This document shows positions 1-6,323 of a stretch of DNA of 17,111 bases, piece by piece (positions within the stretch are counted from its first letter, which is position 1; each line of letters opens with the position of its first letter). The DNA lies in NCBI GenBank assembly GCA_003510895.1, contig DOKE01000018.1, forward strand, positions 1 to 17,111, read 5' to 3'. The notes under the pieces were generated by a model. The model had not been told where the DNA came from and did not search any database. It worked only from the letters and a program-made list of their open reading frames with translations. Made by a program: the position numbers and the translations under genes. The DNA is from Candidatus Moraniibacteriota bacterium (GTDB lineage: Bacteria > Patescibacteriota > Minisyncoccia > Moranbacterales > GWC2-37-73).

Positions 1-23
1 GGTACGTTACCTGGTACGTTACC
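1..23. repeat. Two tandem copies of an 11-bp near-palindrome
   Basis: GGTACGTTACC occurs at 1-11 and again at 13-23, separated by one T. Each copy is GGTA-CGT-TACC, an inverted repeat with a 3-base centre. The element touches the window edge and may continue upstream. An 8-bp word, ACGGCAGT, also occurs twice just downstream (27-34 and 54-61). No gene is visible in 1-103. The role is unknown; it resembles short extragenic palindromic repeats, and a truncated larger element is possible. Confidence 0.6.
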
Positions 24-66
24 AAAACGGCAGTCGAGTTATTGGTTCTTGGGACGGCAGTGTGTG

Positions 67-95
67 TGGACATTTTTGGGTGAAAAGTGTAGTAT
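67..95 (+). promoter_or_regulatory. Candidate sigma70-type promoter of uvrB
   Basis: A -35-like TGGACA (67-72) and a -10-like TAGTAT (90-95) are separated by exactly 17 bases. The predicted start of transcription is about 102, almost on the uvrB ATG at 104, so the mRNA would be leaderless or nearly so. No Shine-Dalgarno sequence precedes the ATG, which fits. The -10 matches consensus at only 4 of 6 positions, so this is a candidate. Confidence 0.4.
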
Positions 96-103
96 AGATT
101 GAT

Positions 104-2062
104 ATGAAATTTGAATTGAATAAAAAATATAAGCCGGCGGGAGATCAGCCGAAGGCGATTGAGGAGTTGGTTGCGGGGCTGGAACAGGGGGTTCGATTTC
201 AGACGCTTTTGGGCGTAACCGGTTCGGGAAAAACATTCACGATGGCGAATGTTATTGAGGCTGTCCAAAAACCAACATTGGTTATCGCTCCCAATAAAAC
301 ATTGGCTGCTCAATTGGTGCAGGAATTTCGAATGTTTTTTCCCAAAAATTCTGTGGAATATTTTGTTTCCTATTATGATTATTATCAACCGGAAGCTTAT
401 GTCGCTTCATCCGGAACGTACATTGAAAAAGAAGTGGAGATTAATGAAGAAATCGACCGGCTGCGTCACGCGGCGACTTCCGCTCTTCTCTCGCGTCGGG
501 ATGTGATTATTGTCGCGTCAGTTTCTTGTATTTATGGATTGGGATCGCCGGAATATTACAAACAAGGAACAGTGGAGGTGGAAGTTGGAAAAATGACCAG
601 TCGAGAAAAAATAATGCAGGCAATGGTTGAAATGCAATATCAGCGAAGTGATGTGTTGGCTCGCGGAAAATTTCGAGCGACTGGCGACACGATTGAAGTG
701 ATGACTCCGGGAAGAGAAGTGATAACCAGAATAGAAATAGAAAATGGAAAAATTGAAAAAATTCAAGAATATGATTTTTTGACCGGAGAAAAGTTGGGAA
801 GGTTGGAAAAGACTTTGATTTTTCCCGCCAAACATTTTGTGGTTCCGGAGCCGGTGATGAAAGAAGCTTTTGAGGCGATTGAAGAAGAATTATCTGAAAG
901 AGTTAATTTTTTTGAGAAAATAGGAAAAAATTTGGAAGCGGAAAGAATTCAATTGCGCACAAGGCAGGATTTGGAAATGATGCGCGAAATTGGATATTGC
1001 AACGGCATTGAAAATTATTCACGGCATCTGACGCAAAGAAAATCCGGCGAATCCCCCTATACATTAGTGGATTATTTTCCGGAAGATTTTTTGATGGTTA
1101 TTGATGAATCGCACGTGACTGTTCCGCAAATAGGAGCAATGTATAGTGGCGACCGCAGCAGGAAAAACGCATTGGTGGAAAATGGATTTCGTCTTCCGAG
1201 CGCCTATGATAATCGACCGTTAAAATTTCCTGAATTTGAAGAGAAAATAAATCAAGTTATTTTTACTTCCGCCACTCCCGGAAAATATGAAAAACAAAAT
1301 TCATTACATATTGCCGAGCAAGTTATTCGCCCGACTGGACTTTTGGATCCGGAAATTTCTTTGAAGTCCGCCAAGGGACAAGTAAAAAATGTTCTTTTGG
1401 AAATTGAAAAAATTGTGGAGAAAAAAGAAAGAGTACTTATAACTACGCTTACTAAAAAACAAGCAGAAGATCTTTCGGAATTTTTGAAAGAAAATGGAAT
1501 TAAGGCGGAATACTTGCATTCCAATGTGGATACATTGGATCGGGTGAGAATATTGGAGAGTCTTCGCCGGGGAGAATTTGATGTGTTGGTGGGAGTTAAT
1601 CTTTTGCGCGAGGGATTGGATTTGCCGGAAGTTTCTTTGGTGGCCATTTTGGATGCGGACAAGGAGGGATTTCTTCGCAGCGAGACTTCACTTATTCAGA
1701 CTATCGGGCGCGCCGCTCGCAATGTGCGCGGTCGGGTGATTCTTTATGCGGATAAAATTACCGGTTCAATGAAAAAAGCTATTGATGAAACCAATCGAAG
1801 AAGAGAATTGCAAGCGCGGTATAATAAAAAGCATCATATTACTCCTAAAACTATTGAAAAAAATATTAAATCTATTATTGATCACGAAATCAATCCGATT
1901 ATTGCTCCTGATTTTTCAAGATTGGAATCATTGGAGGACATTGGCGCGTATATAAAACAGAGAGAGAAAGAAATGAAAGAAGCGGCGCGCGCCTTGGAGT
2001 TTGAGAAAGCCGCGTTGATTCGTGATGAAATCGGGCAATTAAGAAAGTTGCAAATTAGATAA
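104..2062 (+). CDS. uvrB: Excinuclease ABC subunit B (UvrB)
   Basis: UvrB is the damage-verifying, helicase-like subunit of nucleotide excision repair. UvrA loads it at lesions and UvrC then cuts. The 652-residue length is normal. Visible in order: Walker A GVTGSGKT (37-44); the beta-hairpin region with YYDYYQPEAY and a run of Tyr and acidic residues that holds the DNA strand; motif II DESH (334-337); TSATPG; the C-terminal helicase motifs NLLREGLDLPE and QTIGRAARN; and a C-terminal UVR motif (about 612-645), which normally contacts UvrC. The ATG at 104 gives the standard N-terminus (MKFELNKKYKPAGDQPKAI). It lacks a Shine-Dalgarno sequence and sits 9 bases after a candidate -10 box. uvrA follows 13 bases after the stop, so the two are probably co-transcribed. 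No key residue appears to be missing. Confidence 0.98.
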   Translation: MKFELNKKYKPAGDQPKAIEELVAGLEQGVRFQTLLGVTGSGKTFTMANVIEAVQKPTLVIAPNKTLAAQLVQEFRMFFPKNSVEYFVSYYDYYQPEAYVASSGTYIEKEVEINEEIDRLRHAATSALLSRRDVIIVASVSCIYGLGSPEYYKQGTVEVEVGKMTSREKIMQAMVEMQYQRSDVLARGKFRATGDTIEVMTPGREVITRIEIENGKIEKIQEYDFLTGEKLGRLEKTLIFPAKHFVVPEPVMKEAFEAIEEELSERVNFFEKIGKNLEAERIQLRTRQDLEMMREIGYCNGIENYSRHLTQRKSGESPYTLVDYFPEDFLMVIDESHVTVPQIGAMYSGDRSRKNALVENGFRLPSAYDNRPLKFPEFEEKINQVIFTSATPGKYEKQNSLHIAEQVIRPTGLLDPEISLKSAKGQVKNVLLEIEKIVEKKERVLITTLTKKQAEDLSEFLKENGIKAEYLHSNVDTLDRVRILESLRRGEFDVLVGVNLLREGLDLPEVSLVAILDADKEGFLRSETSLIQTIGRAARNVRGRVILYADKITGSMKKAIDETNRRRELQARYNKKHHITPKTIEKNIKSIIDHEINPIIAPDFSRLESLEDIGAYIKQREKEMKEAARALEFEKAALIRDEIGQLRKLQIR

Positions 2063-2075
2063 TAAATATATATTT

Positions 2076-4916
2076 ATGGATAAAATAATCGTCAAAGGCG
2101 CCAGGGAACATAATTTAAAAAATGTTGATTTGGTTTTGCCGAGAAATAAATTCATTGTGTTTACGGGAATTTCCGGATCGGGAAAATCCACGCTGGCTTT
2201 TGATACTATTTTTGCCGAAGGGCAAAGGAGATATTTGGAAAGTCTTTCTTCTTATGCGCGACAATTTTTGGGACAGATGGACAAGCCCGATGTTGATTAT
2301 ATTGAAGGATTGTCCCCGGCCATTTCAATTGATCAAAAATCCACTTCGCATAATCCGCGTTCCACAGTGGGAACAGTGACGGAGATTCATGATTATCTGC
2401 GTCTTTTGTACGCTAAAATAGGAATTCCGCATTGTCCGGAGTGTGGTCGGGAAATTGCCAAACTTTCTACTGATGAAATTGTGGATCGCATTTTATCGTT
2501 AAATGAAAAAAATGTTTCGCAGAAAATTGAAATTCTTTCTCCGGTGGTGCGGGGCAGGAAAGGAGAATATTTGTCTTTTCTGAATGAGATGTGGAAGAGA
2601 GGATTTTCTGAGGCGATCGTGGACGGAGAAAAATATAAGCTTGAAGATCACACGAAAATAAAATTGGAGAAATATAAAAAACACAGCATTGACGTGGTGA
2701 TGGACAAGATTGAAATAAACGATGAAAATATCTCGCGTATTTTTGAAGGCGTGGAAAAAGCGTTGAAACTTTCTGACGGATTGGTAAAAATAAAAAAACA
2801 AAACACTAAAGAAGAAATAATTTTTAATCAAAAACTTTCTTGTCCGATTCACGAAATTGAATTTCCGGAACTTGAACCGAGGCTTTTTTCTTTCAATTCT
2901 CCTTTTGGCGCTTGCGAAGCTTGCGAAGGATTGGGCGCAAAAAAAGAAATTGATCCGAGCAGGGTTATTCCGGATAAAAATAAAACTATTGCCGAGGGGG
3001 CGATTATGCCATGGAGCTATAAACCAAATAATTATCAGGGAACAATTTTGCGCGCGGTGGCAAGTTATTTCAGAATTCCGGATAACAAGAGAATCCGGGA
3101 CTTGAAAAAAGATCAGTTGGATATTCTTTTGTATGGGAACGGAGAAGAAGAGTTGATAAAAGTAAAGTATAATTTTCGCAGCGGCTTGGGGCACTATAAT
3201 ATTCGCTGGCGCGGAGTAATTGCTTGGCTGGAGGAGCGATATCGAACCACCACTTCCGATGCAGTGCGATCGGATATTGAAAAATATATGTCGCAAAAAT
3301 CGTGTTCGATTTGTAAGGGAGCGAGATATAAAAATGAAGTTTTGCTGGTTACTGTTGGTGGAAAAAATATTTTTGAAGTTTCCACTTTGAGCATCAGGGA
3401 GACGCAGGAATTTTTTGAAAAATTAAAGCTGAGCAAAAAAGAAGAAATGATAGCGGGGAGAATTTTGAAAGAAATTATCAATCGGCTTTCTTTTTTGAAT
3501 AATGTCGGCTTGGAATATCTCACTTTGCATCGCGCCGCTTATTCTCTTTCCGGAGGAGAATCGCAACGCATCAGACTGGCTTCGCAAATTGGTTCGCAAT
3601 TAGTGGGTGTTTTGTATATTTTAGACGAACCGTCTATTGGATTGCACGCTCGGGATAATACAAAATTAATTGAAACATTACGCAGTCTTCAAGAGATTGG
3701 CAACACATTGATTGTAATTGAACACGATGAAGAAATGATGCGTTCATCCGATTGGTTGGTGGATATTGGTCCGGGAGCGGGCAAACACGGAGGAGAAATT
3801 GTGGCTGAGGGCGAACCGGAAAAAGTAATTGCTGATTCAAAATCTTTGACAGGGAAATATTTGCGCGGAGAATTGAAAATTGAAATTCCTAAATTTCGCC
3901 GTCCGGTGAATAAGAAAAAAAATATTATTATTAGAAACGCTCACGAGCACAATCTCAAGGGAGTAACGGTGGAATTTCCATTGAAAGTTTTTACTTGCGT
4001 AACCGGAGTTTCGGGCAGCGGAAAGTCTACGCTGGTGGAGGATACTTTATATAAAGCGCTGGCTAATAAATTGCATCGCGCTTTGGACGTTCCGGGAAGG
4101 CATCAAGAAATTCTGGGAACGGAAAATATCGACAAAGTGATTATGATTGATCAATCTCCGATTGGAAGAACTCCTCGATCCAATCCGGCGACTTATACCG
4201 GATTGTTTACGCACATTCGCGAACTTTTTTCGTCGACCAAGGATGCGAAATTGCGCGGTTATGGACCGGGAAGATTTTCATTTAATGTCGCCGGGGGACG
4301 CTGTGATAATTGCAATGGGGAAGGATTTTTGAAAATCGAAATGCAGTTTATGCCTGATGTTTATTTACCTTGCGATGTTTGCCAAGGAAAAAGATATAAT
4401 AGTGAAACACTGCAAGTTAAATATAAGGAAAAAAATATTTCTGAAGTTTTAGCGATGACTGTTTCCGAAGCTGCGGATTTTTTCAAAAATTTTCCAAAAA
4501 TTCACAATCCTTTGGCGGTTTTGGAGGATGTGGGATTGGGCTATGTCGAATTGGGGCAAAGCGCTACCACGCTTTCCGGAGGAGAAGCGCAAAGAATAAA
4601 ATTGGCAACGGAACTTTCCAGAAAAGCAACCGGCGACACTTTCTATATCTTGGATGAACCGACAACCGGTTTGCATTTTGACGATATTAAAAAACTTTTA
4701 GTGGTGTTGAATCGCTTAGTGGACGCGGGCAACACAGTGGTGGTGATTGAACACAATATGGATGTGATTAAAACCGCGGATTGGATAATCGATCTGGGTC
4801 CGGAAGGCGGAGACGGCGGAGGAAAAGTTGTTGTTACCGGTTCTCCGGAAGAAGTGATTAAATATTCCAAAGAAAGTTACACGGCGAAATATTTGAAAGA
4901 TGTTTTGAAAAAGTAA
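2076..4916 (+). CDS. uvrA: Excinuclease ABC subunit A (UvrA), canonical copy
   Basis: UvrA is the ABC-type ATPase dimer that finds DNA distortions and delivers UvrB. At 946 residues it is full length. N-terminal Walker A is at 31-38 (GISGSGKS), followed by CPECG and a UvrB-binding domain with the typical VVRGRKGEY motif. ABC signature and Walker B pairs are LSGGESQRIRLA/ILDEPSIGLH and LSGGEAQRIKLA/ILDEPTTGLH. The second Walker A is GVSGSGKS. The C-terminal zinc module reads CDNC...CDVC. The first zinc module is odd: residues 256-259 read CPIH instead of CPxC, while Cys280 and Cys283 are intact, giving a predicted Cys3-His site. The intact RGRKGEY region suggests this copy, not the paralog at 6324, is the main UvrB partner. 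It lies in the uvrB-uvrA-uvrC run, 13 bases after uvrB, without a Shine-Dalgarno sequence. Confidence 0.98.
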   Translation: MDKIIVKGAREHNLKNVDLVLPRNKFIVFTGISGSGKSTLAFDTIFAEGQRRYLESLSSYARQFLGQMDKPDVDYIEGLSPAISIDQKSTSHNPRSTVGTVTEIHDYLRLLYAKIGIPHCPECGREIAKLSTDEIVDRILSLNEKNVSQKIEILSPVVRGRKGEYLSFLNEMWKRGFSEAIVDGEKYKLEDHTKIKLEKYKKHSIDVVMDKIEINDENISRIFEGVEKALKLSDGLVKIKKQNTKEEIIFNQKLSCPIHEIEFPELEPRLFSFNSPFGACEACEGLGAKKEIDPSRVIPDKNKTIAEGAIMPWSYKPNNYQGTILRAVASYFRIPDNKRIRDLKKDQLDILLYGNGEEELIKVKYNFRSGLGHYNIRWRGVIAWLEERYRTTTSDAVRSDIEKYMSQKSCSICKGARYKNEVLLVTVGGKNIFEVSTLSIRETQEFFEKLKLSKKEEMIAGRILKEIINRLSFLNNVGLEYLTLHRAAYSLSGGESQRIRLASQIGSQLVGVLYILDEPSIGLHARDNTKLIETLRSLQEIGNTLIVIEHDEEMMRSSDWLVDIGPGAGKHGGEIVAEGEPEKVIADSKSLTGKYLRGELKIEIPKFRRPVNKKKNIIIRNAHEHNLKGVTVEFPLKVFTCVTGVSGSGKSTLVEDTLYKALANKLHRALDVPGRHQEILGTENIDKVIMIDQSPIGRTPRSNPATYTGLFTHIRELFSSTKDAKLRGYGPGRFSFNVAGGRCDNCNGEGFLKIEMQFMPDVYLPCDVCQGKRYNSETLQVKYKEKNISEVLAMTVSEAADFFKNFPKIHNPLAVLEDVGLGYVELGQSATTLSGGEAQRIKLATELSRKATGDTFYILDEPTTGLHFDDIKKLLVVLNRLVDAGNTVVVIEHNMDVIKTADWIIDLGPEGGDGGGKVVVTGSPEEVIKYSKESYTAKYLKDVLKK

Positions 4917-4942
4917 CCGATGGTTGGTAATTATTGATTGTT

Positions 4943-6247
4943 ATGAATTTGTTAGCACTGAAAAATAAACTGAAAAAGAAAATAGTCGAGTTTCCGCAGA
5001 CACCCGGGGTGTATGTTTTTCATGGCGCGAAGAAAGAAATTTTATATGTTGGAAAAGCGACGAATTTGCGAAGTCGAGTTAGGTCATATTTTCCACCCTC
5101 ATCTCAATCCTCATCCCAATCCTCTCTGGGGGGGAGAGGGGGATATGTGAGACCGATTGAGAAGATGATTAATCAAGTGGCAGATATTAAAATTCAAGAA
5201 ACAGACAGTGTTTTGGAGGCTTTAATTTTGGAAAGTAATCTAATCAAGAAATATCAGCCGAAATATAATGTGAAAGAAAAAGATGACAAATCTTTTTCCT
5301 ATTTTGTCGTAACCAAAGAAGAATTTCCCCGAATCATAATATTAAGGAAGACAGACTTAAGTATAATTGAAAGTTCAAAAATATATGGTCCTTATACTTC
5401 AAAATATCAAATGGAAGCGGCGTTGAAGATTATTAGGCGGATTTTTCCGTTTCATTCAATGAAGCAAAAAACAGAAAAAGGTTGTTTGGATTTTCAATTG
5501 GGCAGGTGTCCCGGACCGTACGCGGACGCGATTTCCAAGCAAGATTATGCTAAAAACATCAGAGGAATCCGAATGATTTTGGAAGGCAAGAAAAAAAGTT
5601 TGATAGGAAAAATGGAAAAAGAAATGCAAGAAGCGGCAAAGAAAAATGAATTTGAAAAAGCGGCGCAGCTTCGCAATAAAATTTTTGCGTTGAATCATAT
5701 TAGGGATGTGGCATTGGTTTCTGATCAACATCACCCTGCCCCTCTCCTTGAAAATGAGAGGGAGGATATGGAAAAAACTTTTAGGATTGAAGCCTATGAC
5801 ATTTCCAATATTTCCGGGCAAAACGCCGTTGGGTCTATGATTGTTTTTGATAATTCTTCCGGGGAGCTATGCCCTAATAAAAGTCAGTACAGAAAATTTA
5901 GAATAAAAACTATCGGTAGCTCGGATGATGTGGGAATGATGCGGGAAGTTTTGCAAAGACGTTTTCAAAATTATTGGACGCTGCCGAATCTGATTTTGCT
6001 TGATGGCGGACAAGGGCATTTGAATATGGCGGAAAAAGTTTTAAATAATTTCAAGTTAAATATTCCATTGGTAGCAGTGGCTAAGGGTAAAAGCAGAAAA
6101 AATCAAGAAATAAGGAGTAAGCAGGAAATATTGAAAACCAAAGAAATTCTAAATGACAAGAATCTTATTAAAAATATTATGGATGAAGCGCATCGGTTTG
6201 CAATCGCATATCACAGGAAAAAAAGAAGCCAAGAATTATTGGGATAG
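4943..6247 (+). CDS. uvrC: Excinuclease ABC subunit C (UvrC), short form with repeat-derived inserts
   Basis: UvrC makes both incisions around a lesion held by UvrB. The N-terminal GIY-YIG nuclease (3' cut) is seen as GVYVFHG...ILYVGKATNLRSRVRSYF. A UVR motif lies at about 214-253. The RNase H-like nuclease (5' cut) shows IEAYDISNISG, LILLDGGQGHLN and DEAHRFAIAYHRKKR, which carry two expected Asp and the His. The protein stops right after this domain, at 434 residues. Typical UvrC is about 600 and ends in a tandem helix-hairpin-helix DNA-binding domain, absent here and not found downstream. Two inserts (about residues 51-69 and 263-275) coincide with hairpin-forming DNA. ATG 4943 was chosen because it starts the usual MNLLALKNKLK-type N-terminus; a TTG at 4934 would add three residues. 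It follows uvrA by 26 bases. Confidence 0.94.
   Translation: MNLLALKNKLKKKIVEFPQTPGVYVFHGAKKEILYVGKATNLRSRVRSYFPPSSQSSSQSSLGGRGGYVRPIEKMINQVADIKIQETDSVLEALILESNLIKKYQPKYNVKEKDDKSFSYFVVTKEEFPRIIILRKTDLSIIESSKIYGPYTSKYQMEAALKIIRRIFPFHSMKQKTEKGCLDFQLGRCPGPYADAISKQDYAKNIRGIRMILEGKKKSLIGKMEKEMQEAAKKNEFEKAAQLRNKIFALNHIRDVALVSDQHHPAPLLENEREDMEKTFRIEAYDISNISGQNAVGSMIVFDNSSGELCPNKSQYRKFRIKTIGSSDDVGMMREVLQRRFQNYWTLPNLILLDGGQGHLNMAEKVLNNFKLNIPLVAVAKGKSRKNQEIRSKQEILKTKEILNDKNLIKNIMDEAHRFAIAYHRKKRSQELLG
5093..5147 (+). repeat. Hairpin-forming repeat inserted in frame in uvrC (copy 1)
   Basis: This stretch encodes a Ser/Gln/Gly/Pro-rich segment between the conserved VRSYF and IEKMINQVADI parts of the GIY-YIG domain, where UvrC proteins normally have only a few residues. 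The DNA has two 12-base direct repeats (5099-5110 and 5111-5122, differing at one base). A hairpin follows: CCTCTC (5121-5126), 7-base loop, GAGAGG (5134-5139). It begins with CACCCT and ends with GGATATG, like copy 2 at 5731. Intergenic repeats of the CCCTC...GAGGG type are common in bacterial genomes; assigning this copy to that type is inference. Confidence 0.65.
5731..5770 (+). repeat. Hairpin-forming repeat inserted in frame in uvrC (copy 2)
   Basis: CCCTCTC (5740-5746) and GAGAGGG (5756-5762) form a perfect 7-bp stem with a 9-base loop. Like copy 1 it starts with CACCCT (5732-5737) and ends with GGATATG. It encodes a segment around HHPAPLLENERED, placed between IRDVALVSDQ and FRIEAYDISNISG, at the linker between the UVR motif and the RNase H-like domain. 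A linker can accept extra residues, which may explain why it is tolerated. Confidence 0.6.
6086..6127 (+). repeat. Degenerate 7-bp tandem repeat inside uvrC (possible)
   Basis: Six consecutive 7-base blocks in one phase, among them GGTAAAA, GCAGAAA, GAAATAA, GGAGTAA and GCAGGAA, resemble the heptad arrays found further along the window. They encode the Lys/Gln-rich segment after VAVAKG in the RNase H-like domain, which is unusual for UvrC. AT-rich coding DNA can mimic such periodicity, so this is the weakest of the arrays listed. Confidence 0.3.
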
Positions 6248-6253
6248 CGATGC

Positions 6254-6310
6254 TTTACATATCCTTCTTTTTACTGTAATATACATACTTAGCAAACCCT
6301 AAATTATAAT
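6254..6310 (+). promoter_or_regulatory. Candidate promoter region before the second uvrA
   Basis: The 76-base gap after uvrC holds a -35-like TTTACA (6254-6259) and a -10-like TAATAT (6277-6282) spaced by 17 bases. A separate perfect TATAAT (6305-6310) lies 13 bases before the ATG but has no good -35. Either could start a transcript independent of uvrBAC. No Shine-Dalgarno sequence precedes the ATG. Confidence 0.4.
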
Positions 6311-6323
6311 CTTCATTTTCAAT

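Noticed and set aside
2499..3296. A 265-residue reverse-strand reading frame opposite uvrA
   Set aside because: It lies wholly across a conserved gene, is rich in Phe, Ile and Lys as expected from the complement of AT-rich coding DNA, and shows no domain.
6248..6323. Frameshift in uvrC hiding an HhH domain
   Set aside because: No reading frame after the stop encodes helix-hairpin-helix sequence, and the next gene starts 76 bases on.
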